A stretch of DNA of 64,000 nucleotides from Flagellimonas oceanensis (GTDB lineage: Bacteria; Bacteroidota; Bacteroidia; Flavobacteriales; Flavobacteriaceae): assembly GCF_003992595.1 (NCBI RefSeq), contig NZ_RZNA01000040.1, forward strand, positions 186,001 to 250,000, read 5' to 3'. A program made the position numbers and the translations under genes. A model generated the notes under the pieces. It searched no databases. It saw nothing but the letters and a program-made list of their open reading frames with translations, and was not told the DNA's origin. Of this stretch, positions 18,568-27,818 are shown piece after piece. Positions within the stretch are counted from its first letter, which is position 1, and each line of letters opens with the position of its first letter.

Positions 18568-19977
18568 TTACTTCTCCCATTCCGTGTGAAAAATACCTTC
18601 GCGGTCTAAGCGCTCGTAGGTGTGCGACCCAAAGTAGTCACGCTGTGCCTGAATCAAGTTCAACGGCAGTCGACTACTGGTATAGGCATCAAAATAGGTA
18701 AGGGCATTGGACAATCCTGGCAGTGGAATACCATTTGCGGCTCCATAACTTACCAATTCCCGTGCTGCATCCACCGTGCTTTGCACTTTTTCCACAAAGG
18801 AAGGGGAAAGCAATAGGTTCTGTAAATCCTTATCAGCTTGGTAGGCTTCGGTAATATCGGCCAACATCGCGGCACGGATAATACAGCCTGCACGCCATAT
18901 TTTGGCAATTTCGCCCAATTCCAGTTCGTAACCGTATTCTTTGGAGGCATCGGCCAATTGGTGCATGCCCTGTGCATAGGTGATGATGAAGGCAAAGTAC
19001 AAGGCTTGCTCCGATTTTTTAGTGAAATCAGCTTTGTCCACCGCTTTTGGTGAAGGACGGTCGTACAACTCGTCTGCTTTGATGCGTTCTGGTTTTAAGG
19101 CGGATATCTCTCGCATACTCACTGCAATATCGATGGTTGGTACGGGAATGCCCAAATCCATGGCGTTTTGAGAGGTCCACTTTCCAGTTCCCTTTTGCTT
19201 TGCCTTGTCCAGAATCATATCCACAAGGTCATTGTCGGTCAAATCATCTTTTTGATCAAAGATTTCAGAGGTGATTTCCACCAAAAAGGATTGCAATCGA
19301 CCTTCATTCCATTCAGAATAGGTTTTGTGCAGCTCATAGTTGGTAAGTCCGCCTGCCTTTTTAAGCAGGTCGTAAATCTCGGAAGTCAACTGCATCAAAC
19401 CGTATTCAATGCCATTGTGCACCATTTTCACATAGTTCCCTGCTGATTTTGGCCCGAGATAGGCCACACAAGGCTCACCTTTGTATTTGGCTGAAACAGC
19501 TTCGAAAATGGGTTTTACGTGTTGGTATGCTTCCTTTGACCCACCTGGCATAATACTGGGGCCTTTTCGTGCACCTTCGGCTCCTCCAGAAACACCCGCG
19601 CCAAAAAAGTTGATGCCTTTTTCCTTTAGATAGGACTCACGACGGTCGGTATCGGTATAAAAAGAATTTCCTCCATCAATAATGATGTCGCCCTCGTCCA
19701 AATGAGGCAATAATCCTTCGATGACACTGTCCACAATTTTTCCAGCTGGCACCAATAACATGATTTTTCGGGGAGTTGTCAACGATTGTACAAACGTTTT
19801 TACATCGGAAGTGGCATTCACTTTGGCAGGATCACCTCCCTCTTCAATCAATGCACTCACTTTTTCTTCATCCAAATCATTTCCGAATGCGGTAAATCCG
19901 TTATCCGCCACATTCAAAATAAAATTACGTCCCATTACTCCAAGGCCCACAAGGCCAAAATCATACGTGTCTGCCAT
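18568..19977 (-). CDS. gndA: 6-phosphogluconate dehydrogenase, decarboxylating
   Basis: Converts 6-phosphogluconate to ribulose 5-phosphate and CO2 with NADP, the third step of the oxidative pentose phosphate pathway. At 469 residues it has standard length. It shows the Rossmann motif GLGVMG at residue 11, the substrate motif GAGVSGGAEGARKGPSIMPG and the catalytic KMVHNGIEYG. The C-terminal all-alpha domain is complete (IIRAAMLADI, RDYFGSHTYERLD). It is divergent from zwf-pgl across a 164-bp region, so the whole pathway is gathered here. The DinB-like gene follows 17 bp downstream. Confidence 0.97.
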   Translation of the reverse strand: MADTYDFGLVGLGVMGRNFILNVADNGFTAFGNDLDEEKVSALIEEGGDPAKVNATSDVKTFVQSLTTPRKIMLLVPAGKIVDSVIEGLLPHLDEGDIIIDGGNSFYTDTDRRESYLKEKGINFFGAGVSGGAEGARKGPSIMPGGSKEAYQHVKPIFEAVSAKYKGEPCVAYLGPKSAGNYVKMVHNGIEYGLMQLTSEIYDLLKKAGGLTNYELHKTYSEWNEGRLQSFLVEITSEIFDQKDDLTDNDLVDMILDKAKQKGTGKWTSQNAMDLGIPVPTIDIAVSMREISALKPERIKADELYDRPSPKAVDKADFTKKSEQALYFAFIITYAQGMHQLADASKEYGYELELGEIAKIWRAGCIIRAAMLADITEAYQADKDLQNLLLSPSFVEKVQSTVDAARELVSYGAANGIPLPGLSNALTYFDAYTSSRLPLNLIQAQRDYFGSHTYERLDREGIFHTEWEK

Positions 19978-20008
19978 TCTATATTTTTTCTTCTTCTTAG
20001 GTGTTAAG

Positions 20009-20088
20009 ACATCACCAAGGTTGATGTTTCTTTAATTACGAACCTAAAATAAACCTTATATTCGTCATGCTCAAAAATATTGACATCA
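20009..20088. promoter_or_regulatory. Possible operator in the gnd/zwf divergent region
   Basis: The hexamer ACATCA occurs at 20009-20014 and 20083-20088, and its inverse TGATGT at 20022-20027. The first and third form a near-palindrome ACATCACC-AA-GGTTGATGT. This spacing between two divergent pentose-phosphate units fits a shared regulator site, but no factor is known. Confidence 0.35.
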
Positions 20089-20141
20089 TATTGGACTGAA
20101 TTTGTCAACGAGCAAAAAATTTGCCAGAAAAGAAAAAAACT

Positions 20142-21674
20142 ATGAAAAAGACCGATAATCAAATGCTCGTGATTTTTGGGGCATCGGGTGATTTGACTGC
20201 TAGAAAACTAATACCCTCCTTATTCAATTTATACTTGGCCGACCAATTGCCAGAAAACTTCGTGATTCTTGGCGTTAGTCGTAGCGACTTAACGGACGAG
20301 GCGTTTCGGGACCGTGTGGTCTACGATAGCGAATATTTGAAGCAAAAGACCAAAGATTTGGATAATGGCAAGGTAAAGGATTTTGCCAACAAGCTTTATT
20401 ATGAAGATCTAGGCGATAGCTATGATACCGATTACGGACCGTTGAGAAAAAGGGTCGAAGCACTAAAAGAAAAACACAATACTTCAGGGAATATCATTTA
20501 TTACCTGTCCACACCGCCTACGTTATACGAAACGGTTTCGCAGAATTTATCCGATGCGGGCATGAACACGCAAAACAATGGTTGGAAACGTTTGATCGTG
20601 GAAAAACCTTTTGGTTACAGTCTGGAAACAGCCAAGGAGTTGAACCAAGGTCTCCATAAATATTTTGAGGAGCATCAGATTTACCGAATCGACCATTATT
20701 TAGGGAAGGAAACGGTTCAAAACTTATTGGTGACCCGATTTTCCAATAGTATTTTTGAACCACTTTGGAATCGTAATTATATCCAACATGTTGAAATTAC
20801 CAATGCTGAAAGCGTAGGGGTTGAAAAGCGTGGAGGATATTATGATAAGTCCGGGGCTCTTCGGGACATGTTCCAGAACCATTTGTTGCAGTTGGTTTCT
20901 TTGGTGGTAATGGAACCTCCAATCGGTGCCGATGCCGAAGAAATTCGAAATGAAAAAGTCAAGGCATTGAAGTCGCTGCGAATAATGACTGATGAAAAGG
21001 AACTTTTTGAAAATACCATCCGGGCACAGTATGTTGCTTCCAAGGTCGATGGTAAAGATGTCAAAGGATATCGTGAGGAAGATGGCGTAGATGCCAACTC
21101 CACTACAGAGACCTATGCTGCCATTAAGTTTTATGTGGACAACTGGCGCTGGCACGGGGTTCCTTTTTATGTAAGGACCGCTAAACGCATGCCCACCAAA
21201 GTAACAGAAATCGTGATTCACTTTAAAAAACCGCATCATCAGATATTCAAAGGCTCTGAAATGCAAGAGATGGACAATAAGTTGATTATCAGGATTCAGC
21301 CCGATGAGGGGATCTTGGTCAAGTTCGGGGTAAAAGTACCTGGTCAAGGCTTTAAGGTAGAGCGGGCCAATTTGGATTTTTATTATGCCAATTTGGCTGA
21401 AACCTATGTCATGGAAGCCTATGAGCGTTTATTGCTGGATGCCATGCAGGGTGATGCTACCCTGTACGCGAGAGCAGATGAGGTGGAAGCTGCTTGGGAA
21501 TTTGTTGACCCTATCTTGAACTACTGGAACAGTGGTAAGGATGTGCGCATGTATGGGTATGCCGCAGGAGCCTGGGGACCCGAAAATGCTGATAACTTGA
21601 TTGAAGATGAGGGCTATTGGCGCAATCCCAGCGAAAACTTGGCAGACGACCCTGGTTACTGTGTGATCTGCTAG
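20142..21674 (+). CDS. zwf: Glucose-6-phosphate 1-dehydrogenase
   Basis: First enzyme of the oxidative pentose phosphate pathway; oxidises glucose 6-phosphate to 6-phosphogluconolactone with NADP. The 510-residue protein starts at MKKTDNQ; a TTG-initiated extension from 20121 is less likely. The nucleotide-binding motif GASGDLTARKL is at residue 13, and the active-site RIDHYLGKETVQN signature is complete. The C-terminal domain carries the usual phrases (YERLLLDAMQGD, RADEVEAAWEFVDP). It is followed after 87 bp by pgl in the same direction, with one dispersed repeat in between. Confidence 0.97.
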   Translation: MKKTDNQMLVIFGASGDLTARKLIPSLFNLYLADQLPENFVILGVSRSDLTDEAFRDRVVYDSEYLKQKTKDLDNGKVKDFANKLYYEDLGDSYDTDYGPLRKRVEALKEKHNTSGNIIYYLSTPPTLYETVSQNLSDAGMNTQNNGWKRLIVEKPFGYSLETAKELNQGLHKYFEEHQIYRIDHYLGKETVQNLLVTRFSNSIFEPLWNRNYIQHVEITNAESVGVEKRGGYYDKSGALRDMFQNHLLQLVSLVVMEPPIGADAEEIRNEKVKALKSLRIMTDEKELFENTIRAQYVASKVDGKDVKGYREEDGVDANSTTETYAAIKFYVDNWRWHGVPFYVRTAKRMPTKVTEIVIHFKKPHHQIFKGSEMQEMDNKLIIRIQPDEGILVKFGVKVPGQGFKVERANLDFYYANLAETYVMEAYERLLLDAMQGDATLYARADEVEAAWEFVDPILNYWNSGKDVRMYGYAAGAWGPENADNLIEDEGYWRNPSENLADDPGYCVIC

Positions 21675-21696
21675 ATTTAGGAGTTAGGAAAAATAT

Positions 21697-21745
21697 GTCA
21701 GTTCGAGCCCTTCGGCTGCGCTCAGGATAAACCAAGGTCGAGAAC
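21697..21745. repeat. Dispersed TTCGAGC repeat, diverged copy
   Basis: The spacer between zwf and pgl carries TGTCAGTTCGAGC, then CTTCGGCTGCGCTCA, then GTCGAGAACC. These are pieces of the same dispersed repeat seen at 63854-63878, here with an insertion. It may form a hairpin between the two genes. Confidence 0.6.
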
Positions 21746-21761
21746 CAAAAACTAATTTAAG

Positions 21762-22487
21762 ATGGATTTAAAAATATATAAAGATAAGCAAGAGGTAGCA
21801 GAAGAGTTTTCCAGCTATTTTGTGAATCAATTACAAGATAAAGAGGCTTTTTACGTCGCATTATCCGGAGGAAGTACACCAAAGATAGTTTTTGATGTGT
21901 TGGCCGAGAACTTTGCCAACAAAGTGGATTGGAGCAAGGTGCATTTTTATTGGGGAGACGAACGTTGTGTTCCTCCTTCGGATGAGGAAAGCAACTTTAA
22001 AATGACCGTAGAGCACCTATTTTCCAAAATTGAAGTGCCCAAAGAGAACATCAACCGGATTTTGGGTGAAAAGGACCCTATTAGCGAAGCAATGCGCTAC
22101 GCCAATCTGTTGGAAATAGATTTGGACAGGGTAGAGGAGGTACCTCAATTTGATTTGGTCATATTGGGAATGGGCGATGACGGTCATACCGCTTCCATTT
22201 TTCCGCACCAGATTGAGTTATGGGATGCAGATGACCATTGTGTGGTGGCCACACACCCTGATTCAGGTCAAAAAAGGGTTTCCATCAACGGAAAAGTCAT
22301 CAACGCAGCTAAAGAAGTGATCTTTTTGGTCACTGGGGCATCCAAAGCGAAAAAGGTAGAAGCTGTTGTGGAGAAAACCGAAGGTTCTGATGCTTACCCA
22401 GCATCCTTGGTCAATCCATCATCAGGGAACTTAGTCTGGTTTTTGGATGAGGAGGCTGCGGCAAAACTCAATCAAAATCCATCTTAA
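21762..22487 (+). CDS. pgl: 6-phosphogluconolactonase (DevB type)
   Basis: Hydrolyses 6-phosphogluconolactone, the second step of the oxidative pentose phosphate pathway. The 241-residue protein has the family signatures ALSGGSTPK (residue 33 on), FYWGDERCVPPSDEESN and ILGMGDDGHTASIFP. It is transcribed with zwf. Its 3' end overlaps the 3' end of the convergent thioesterase gene by 20 bp, so no terminator can lie between them. Confidence 0.95.
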   Translation: MDLKIYKDKQEVAEEFSSYFVNQLQDKEAFYVALSGGSTPKIVFDVLAENFANKVDWSKVHFYWGDERCVPPSDEESNFKMTVEHLFSKIEVPKENINRILGEKDPISEAMRYANLLEIDLDRVEEVPQFDLVILGMGDDGHTASIFPHQIELWDADDHCVVATHPDSGQKRVSINGKVINAAKEVIFLVTGASKAKKVEAVVEKTEGSDAYPASLVNPSSGNLVWFLDEEAAAKLNQNPS

Positions 22488-23013
22488 CGTTTTCCCCCTG
22501 TAGGAACTCCACGTACTCGTTTACTTTAAAATTATTTGATTCGTATTTGCTATCGCGTTTAAAAGCGGATTGCTTACGCTCTTTACTGCGCGCAAAACGG
22601 CGGATGTCTTGTTTGGTCTTTAAAATGAGTCCAGGAACTTTTTTATTTTTTCCATCTTTACCTTTGGCCACCATGGTAAAGTAGGAGGAGTTGCAGTGTT
22701 TGACCTCCCCTGTGGTCACATTTTCGGACTCCACGCGTACCCCAACGACCATCGAAGTTTTCCCGGTATAGTTAATGGAAGCCTTTAATGTGGCCAGTTC
22801 GCCCACATCAATCGGGTTTAGAAAATCCACCCGATTTACCGAAGCGGTTACACAATAGCTTTGCGAGTGTTTGGAAGCACAGGCAAAGGCTATTTGGTCC
22901 ATGAGATTAAGAATGTGCCCACCGTGTACTTTGCCTCCAAAATTAGAGTGGGAGGGTAGCATGAGTTCGGTAATGGAAACTCTACTTTCCCTGGATGATT
23001 TGAATTTCTTCAT
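22468..23013 (-). CDS. Acyl-CoA thioesterase, hotdog fold
   Basis: Hydrolyses acyl-CoA to free acid and CoA. This is a YciA/BFIT-like single-hotdog protein of 181 residues. The hotdog motif is GGKVHGGHILNLMDQIAFACA with the conserved Asp, followed by VNRVDFLNPIDVGEL and YTGKTSMVVGV. A basic tail of about 45 residues follows the domain (KTKQDIRRFARSKERKQSAFKR). It is the last gene of a three-gene minus-strand run: 1 bp separates it from the small membrane protein, and 2 bp separate that from rmuC. Confidence 0.9.
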   Translation of the reverse strand: MKKFKSSRESRVSITELMLPSHSNFGGKVHGGHILNLMDQIAFACASKHSQSYCVTASVNRVDFLNPIDVGELATLKASINYTGKTSMVVGVRVESENVTTGEVKHCNSSYFTMVAKGKDGKNKKVPGLILKTKQDIRRFARSKERKQSAFKRDSKYESNNFKVNEYVEFLQGENVKMDFD

Positions 23014-23014
23014 A

Positions 23015-23380
23015 TTAGTTTCTGAAAATCGGTGATTTCTCTGATTTTACTTCTGTGATAAAATATTTGGTGTCGCCCAGCCAGAAAAAGGTGGCATAGC
23101 GTTCTTTATAGGTGACTTTGATGTACTGGCCCTGGAACTCCTTCATTTTTTCAATGATTTCCTTTTCACTGTCCTCAACGGAGAACGAAAATACATTGGT
23201 GCCCGATAAGCCTTGACTTATCTGTCCTTCCCATGTTTTTACCAAAACTCCTTTTCTACTGAATTTGATGAGCTCACCAGAACGATATCCTTCACTGTAG
23301 GGCACGTAATAAATGAAGGAAAAGTACCCTACAACACCAATGACTATGGCTGCAATGAAAATGGTCAGGAATTTTTTCAT
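23015..23380 (-). CDS. Small membrane-anchored protein of unknown function
   Basis: A 121-residue protein with one N-terminal membrane segment (FLTIFIAAIVIGVVGYFSFIYY, residues 4-25) and a soluble beta-rich part (GELIKFSRKGVLVKTWEGQIS, then FSVEDSEKEIIEKM, YIKVTYKERY). I have a memory of related flavobacterial proteins being labelled 6-phosphogluconate dehydrogenase, which nothing in this sequence supports. It lies between rmuC and a thioesterase, 2 bp and 1 bp away, so the three are one operon. No function is assigned. Confidence 0.8.
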   Translation of the reverse strand: MKKFLTIFIAAIVIGVVGYFSFIYYVPYSEGYRSGELIKFSRKGVLVKTWEGQISQGLSGTNVFSFSVEDSEKEIIEKMKEFQGQYIKVTYKERYATFFWLGDTKYFITEVKSEKSPIFRN

Positions 23381-23382
23381 GG

Positions 23383-24726
23383 TCAGTCTTTCTCGTTTAA
23401 TTCTTCAAAATCGTCTTCGTGGGCTCGTTTTAAAATGGGTTCGGGAAGCGACTTTTTCGCTTTTGCACCCATTTTCTTCAATTTTTCGATAGTGGTGACG
23501 ATGTTGCCACGTCCTTCCACCAATTTGTTCATGGCTCCACGGTACTCAGATTTGGCCTCATCCATCTTTTTCCCCACCTTGGTCAGGTCGGTGACAAAAC
23601 CTTCAAATTTATCGTAAAGCGCACCCGCTTGTCGAGCAATTTCAATAGCGTTCCGTTGTTGCTTTTCGTTGCTCCACATCGAATCAATGGTTCGAAGGGT
23701 GGCCAGCAGCGTGGAAGGTGTCACAATCACGATGTTTTGTTCAAACGCTTTGTTGTACAACGAATTGTCTTCATTGATTGCAATGGCGAAAGCTGGCTCA
23801 ATCGGCACGAACATCAATACAAAATCGGGACTCTCCATCTCGTAGAGGTCTTCATATTTTTTGGAGGACAGCTGTTCCACATGTCTTCGTAGGGAGTTGA
23901 TATGGTCTTTTAAAAACCTGGGTCTGTCTTCTTCCTCTGCGTTGGTAAAACGCTCATAATCCGTTAGGGACACCTTGGAATCCACGACCATTTTCTTACC
24001 ATCGGGCAGGTGGATGATGACATCGGGCATGACCCGACTACCATCTTCGCGTTTAAAGCTTTGTTGCACACTGTATTCCCTATCCTTCTCTAGGCCAGAC
24101 TTTTCAAGCACGCGCTCCAAGACCAATTCGCCCCAGTTCCCTTGCATTTTGCTATCGCCTTTGAGGGCTTTGGTCAGGTTTTCTGCTTCTTGGGTAATTT
24201 TCAGGTTTTGTTGTTGTAAGCTTTCGAGTTGTTGTTTCAAGGAGGAATTGATGCTGATGTTTTCCTTTTGCGATTTTTCCACCTTTTCCTCGAACTCCTT
24301 GATTTTTTTGTTGAGGGGTGTTAAGATGTTTTCAATGTTCTCCTTGTTGCTCTTGGTGAATTTTTCACTTTTCTCGTCTAAGATTTTATTGGCCAGGTTT
24401 TCAAATTCCTTGGTAAACTTTTCTTGAAGTTTTTCAACCTCCTCCTTTTGCTCCTTGTTCTTTAGTTGAAGGTTTTCCAAATCGGCTTGATAACGCACAA
24501 TTTGATTGCTCTGCTGTTCTTTTTCACGTTGCAATTGTTTTTGCTCTTCATCACTGAGCAACAATTTATCGTTCAGGGATTTAATGGTAGCGTTCAATTG
24601 CTGTTCTCGTTCTCCCCAAACACTCTCCGTAGACTTGGTTTTCAGTTTTTGAATATACATCCCCGCAAAGAGGCCAATGGCCAAAGCAATGATGCCAATA
24701 ATTACATAGATAAGTTCCGTACTCAT
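23383..24726 (-). CDS. rmuC: DNA recombination protein RmuC homologue
   Basis: RmuC-family protein, thought to limit inversions and rearrangements, with a restriction-endonuclease-like core. The 447 residues comprise an N-terminal membrane anchor (YVIIGIIALAIGLFAGMYI), a long coiled coil (residues about 40-190, many Glu, Lys and Gln), and the core with MQGNWGELVLERVLEKSGL, VMPDVIIHLPDGKKMVVDSK and LMFVPIEPAFAIA. The C-terminal tail is basic. It heads a three-gene unit with a small membrane protein and a thioesterase. Confidence 0.93.
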   Translation of the reverse strand: MSTELIYVIIGIIALAIGLFAGMYIQKLKTKSTESVWGEREQQLNATIKSLNDKLLLSDEEQKQLQREKEQQSNQIVRYQADLENLQLKNKEQKEEVEKLQEKFTKEFENLANKILDEKSEKFTKSNKENIENILTPLNKKIKEFEEKVEKSQKENISINSSLKQQLESLQQQNLKITQEAENLTKALKGDSKMQGNWGELVLERVLEKSGLEKDREYSVQQSFKREDGSRVMPDVIIHLPDGKKMVVDSKVSLTDYERFTNAEEEDRPRFLKDHINSLRRHVEQLSSKKYEDLYEMESPDFVLMFVPIEPAFAIAINEDNSLYNKAFEQNIVIVTPSTLLATLRTIDSMWSNEKQQRNAIEIARQAGALYDKFEGFVTDLTKVGKKMDEAKSEYRGAMNKLVEGRGNIVTTIEKLKKMGAKAKKSLPEPILKRAHEDDFEELNEKD

Positions 24727-24787
24727 GAAAAAGTTTCTGAAGGATAAAGATAACGGATTCCGTTTGATGCCGAAATGGAAAGTGTAC

Positions 24788-25567
24788 TTACTTATTCACT
24801 TTAAAAGAACCGGTTTTACCATCAAACTGAACCATTTCCGAAGGAAACAAGCTGTCAAAGTGTTTTTTTTCTATGAGTTGACACGGATCTCCGAAGGGAT
24901 GCTCTTTTCCGTCCAAGATTAATATGCGGTCACACAACTGAATGGCCAATTCAATTTCGTGGGTAGTGAACAGGATGGTTTTTTGTTGATCATGTGCCAA
25001 TGCCTGAAGCATCTTTAAAATCTGTACTTTATGGAAGAGGTCCAGATGCGTAGTGGGTTCATCCAAAAGAATCAGCGATGTATCTTGAGCCATCGCTCGC
25101 GCCACCAACACCCGTTGTAACTGGCCATCACTCAGTTCGTGGCATTTGTTGTTTCGGAGTTCGTTCAGCAAAAAGGCATCTAAACTAGCCTGAATCTGTT
25201 GCCTGTCCTCCTTTGATAAGGTGCCCAGCCAGTTGGTATAGGGTTGTCTCCCCAAGGCAATCAATTCCTGCACCGTTAGATTTTTGGAAGCAGGTTGTTC
25301 CGTCAGCACCACACTAAGTTCTTTTGATAGGGTGTTTGAGATGTATTTTTCGAGCGGTTCGCCATGCAACAGAATGTTACCGAATAGTTTGGGCTGAAAT
25401 CCAGCCAAAGTGCGCAACAGTGTCGATTTTCCGATACCATTGATGCCTACCACACCGCAAAGCATACCGGCTTCCAAATCAAAATTGATGTTGTTGGCCA
25501 CGGTTTTGGAACCGTACCCAATGGACAGCTTGGCGATGGACAATATGTTTCGACTAACTTTTGACAT
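24788..25567 (-). CDS. btuD: ABC transporter ATPase, vitamin B12/iron-complex type (BtuD-like)
   Basis: ATPase of a FecCD/BtuCD-type importer, 259 residues. Walker A is GINGIGKST, the signature is LSDGQLQRV (D in place of the more common G), Walker B is LILLDEPTTHLD, and the switch His is in LFTTHEIE. It follows the permease gene with one shared base and works with the permease and the binding lipoprotein upstream on the same strand. Cobalamin as substrate is inferred from the divergent riboswitch-controlled receptor; haem or siderophore import remains possible. Confidence 0.9.
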   Translation of the reverse strand: MSKVSRNILSIAKLSIGYGSKTVANNINFDLEAGMLCGVVGINGIGKSTLLRTLAGFQPKLFGNILLHGEPLEKYISNTLSKELSVVLTEQPASKNLTVQELIALGRQPYTNWLGTLSKEDRQQIQASLDAFLLNELRNNKCHELSDGQLQRVLVARAMAQDTSLILLDEPTTHLDLFHKVQILKMLQALAHDQQKTILFTTHEIELAIQLCDRILILDGKEHPFGDPCQLIEKKHFDSLFPSEMVQFDGKTGSFKVNK

Positions 25568-26598
25568 CAGAACATCATTTTACGTTTACGTACCAAGAGC
25601 CAGATGACCACAGGAGCTCCTACCAAGGATGTGACGGCGTTTATGGGCAACACACTGGCAGAGTTGGGCAGTTGAGCCAAAGTATCGCACAACAACATTA
25701 AAATGGCGCCGTACAGCATTACTGCGGGAATCAATACTTTGTGTTCCATGGTATCAAAAATCTGTCTGGTCAAATGAGGAACGGCCAATCCCACAAAAGC
25801 AATGGGCCCTGCAAAAGCAGTGATACCTCCCGCCAATAATCCAGTTGCAATAATGATGGTCAATCTGGATTTTTTTAAGGAAACTCCCAAGCTCTGCGCG
25901 TAGTTTTCTCCCAAAAGAAAGGCATTCAACGATTTTATGGAGATAATACTCAGCAAAACACCGACGAAGACAATGCTCCCCAATAAAAGCAATTGATTTA
26001 TGGATAGGTTGCCCACACTCCCGAAAGACCAAAAAATAAAGCGTTGTAAATTTTCTGCACTGGAGAAATAGGCCAAAACGCTCACAATTGCCGAGGTGAT
26101 GCTGCCAAACATTAATCCGATGATCAATAAGGCCATGGTGTCCTTGACACGCTGAGCTACGACCATAACAATCAAAAGGACCAAAAAGCTACCGATACTT
26201 GCGGCAATGGCCAAGGATACATCTCCCAAAAAGGAGAATGAGGTGTATCCTGTAAATAAGGAGACACCCATCAAAAGTAGGGCAGCGCCCAGGCTGGCAC
26301 CCGAACTGATTCCCAATACAAAAGGGCCTGCCAAAGGGTTTCTGAACAGGGTCTGCATTAAAAGTCCGCTTAAGGAAAGTCCTGCCCCGACCAAAATGGA
26401 GGTAAATGCTTTGGGAATACGATAATCCCAAATAATATATTCCCAGGAAGTGACTTCTGGTGTTTCTCCGAACAAGGTGGACAGAATATCTGCAAAAGGG
26501 ATGGATACCGAGCCTGAACTAATGTTCAAAAGCCATGAACACAGTAATGCAAGCACCAAAAAAATAAAGGAAATGCGATATGTTTTTGAAACATGCAT
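25567..26598 (-). CDS. btuC: FecCD-family ABC permease (BtuC-like)
   Basis: Polytopic inner-membrane permease of 343 residues with about ten hydrophobic segments. Typical family stretches are GAGLSLSGLLMQTLFRNPLAGPF, which starts near residue 77, and the coupling motif region GGITAFAGPIAFVGLAVPHL. It forms the transmembrane channel of the importer together with the ATPase (overlapping by one base) and the lipoprotein binding protein (adjacent). The substrate inference is as for the ATPase gene. Confidence 0.92.
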   Translation of the reverse strand: MHVSKTYRISFIFLVLALLCSWLLNISSGSVSIPFADILSTLFGETPEVTSWEYIIWDYRIPKAFTSILVGAGLSLSGLLMQTLFRNPLAGPFVLGISSGASLGAALLLMGVSLFTGYTSFSFLGDVSLAIAASIGSFLVLLIVMVVAQRVKDTMALLIIGLMFGSITSAIVSVLAYFSSAENLQRFIFWSFGSVGNLSINQLLLLGSIVFVGVLLSIISIKSLNAFLLGENYAQSLGVSLKKSRLTIIIATGLLAGGITAFAGPIAFVGLAVPHLTRQIFDTMEHKVLIPAVMLYGAILMLLCDTLAQLPNSASVLPINAVTSLVGAPVVIWLLVRKRKMMF

Positions 26599-27750
26599 TT
26601 ATTGTAAAGGTTTGATAAACTGTAATTGGTGTTGAGGCAATAATTCCGGATGCAATATTTTGATAAAATCTTTTAGAACAACGTCAGGTCTGCTTGGTGC
26701 CAATTCGTAAAAGATGAGCCCTCCCGTTTCTCCTTTGTCTATGGCATTGGAGTACACTTTTTTGTTTTTAAAGGCATCAAATTGAATATGATGTGTGCTT
26801 GCTTGTCCCAATCCGGCATAAGTGGTTTGCGAAGAAGAATTGAACCATATTTCAGCATTTTGACCTTTTTCCAATACGGATTCCAAACTAAGGCCTATGC
26901 TGCCCGTTTCATCGTTATCGGCCCATAGATAGTCGGAATTGGCATCTTCTAAAAATTTGGCCATCCAGCTTTTCCCACCTGCTACGTACCATACATCTTT
27001 GTAAAGCCCACCTGTTAAAACCGTTGGTTTGGTTTTTGCTTTTTGGGCTATTTCTTTCGCCTCTAGGTATGAGGCTTCAATTTGTGCAAAAATATTATCG
27101 CCCAATGCTTCTTTTTGATAGAAAGGGGCAAAGAATTTGATCCACTCCGCTTTTCCCAAAGGGGTGTGCTCCACCCAATCGCCATTGTAAACAACGGGTG
27201 TTCCTGCCTTTTTGATGATGTCGTAAGCTTTGTTTTCATTATTGATGCTAAATCCGACGATGAGTTCTGGATTTAAAGCAAGTACCATTTCGGTGTTGAG
27301 AACATCATTCATCCCCAAATCTTGTATTTGCCCATTTTCCACCAGTTCTCGGGCCTCTGGGGAGGAGATGTAATCCGTATTCGGGAAACCTACCACGGTA
27401 TTGAGGACCCCCAATTGATTTAAGGGTTCAATGTGGGTTGTGGAGGTGATGACCACTTTGTCAATCGGGGTACCGATGATAGCATCGTAAGCGTCACGGG
27501 GAAACGAAATGGTTGGTAGTTTTTCCTTCGGAACCAAGGCATACGTGAAATTATCCGCCCCGGGCCAAGCTCCGGTAACTTCGATTACAGTGAAGTCTGC
27601 CTCTTTATTAACGGTAAAGCCCGTTGCATAGGTTATTGTTGATGTTGTTTCTTGATTTTGAACAGGTTGCTTTTTTTCTGCTTGTTTGCACCCTATCAAT
27701 ACCATCAAAAGAAAGCTGAGGAATAGAATTGACCGCTGATTTTTTGCCAT
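26599..27750 (-). CDS. btuF: Substrate-binding lipoprotein of a BtuF/FepB-type ABC importer
   Basis: Class III periplasmic binding protein, 383 residues, with lipobox LIGC (Cys about residue 21). Phrases of the family are VVITSTTHIEPLNQLG, LALNPELIVGF and LTGGLYKDVWYVAGG. The C-terminal lobe ends with the usual region (KKVYSNA, GLIFYELAPSRPDVVLKDF). It is the first gene of btuFCD, and its start codon directly abuts a -7 promoter box (27755-27762). It is placed divergent to the receptor gene with the cobalamin riboswitch, which suggests B12 or another corrinoid as ligand. Confidence 0.88.
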   Translation of the reverse strand: MAKNQRSILFLSFLLMVLIGCKQAEKKQPVQNQETTSTITYATGFTVNKEADFTVIEVTGAWPGADNFTYALVPKEKLPTISFPRDAYDAIIGTPIDKVVITSTTHIEPLNQLGVLNTVVGFPNTDYISSPEARELVENGQIQDLGMNDVLNTEMVLALNPELIVGFSINNENKAYDIIKKAGTPVVYNGDWVEHTPLGKAEWIKFFAPFYQKEALGDNIFAQIEASYLEAKEIAQKAKTKPTVLTGGLYKDVWYVAGGKSWMAKFLEDANSDYLWADNDETGSIGLSLESVLEKGQNAEIWFNSSSQTTYAGLGQASTHHIQFDAFKNKKVYSNAIDKGETGGLIFYELAPSRPDVVLKDFIKILHPELLPQHQLQFIKPLQ

Positions 27751-27754
27751 AGGT

Positions 27755-27762
27755 CAAAAGTA
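27755..27762 (-). promoter_or_regulatory. -7 promoter box for btuFCD
   Basis: The minus strand reads TACTTTTG, followed by four bases and the ATG at 27750. With the usual Bacteroidota spacing, the transcript should start at or within a few bases of the start codon, giving a leaderless mRNA. A matching -33 box is not obvious. Confidence 0.5.
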
Positions 27763-27803
27763 AGATTATTTAATTTTTGCGGAAAAAGATTAAACAGATT
27801 GAT

Positions 27804-27811
27804 TAGCTTTG
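27804..27811 (+). promoter_or_regulatory. -7 promoter box for the riboswitch-btuB transcript
   Basis: TAGCTTTG matches TAnnTTTG and lies about 10 bp before the first conserved bases of the riboswitch. A TTTTTG run upstream is about 24 bp away, longer than the 19-20 bp seen at other promoters here. Confidence 0.5.
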
Positions 27812-27818
27812 ACCCCGA

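Noticed and set aside
20724-21347. 207-codon minus-strand frame inside zwf
   Set aside because: Antisense shadow; zwf is complete and canonical.
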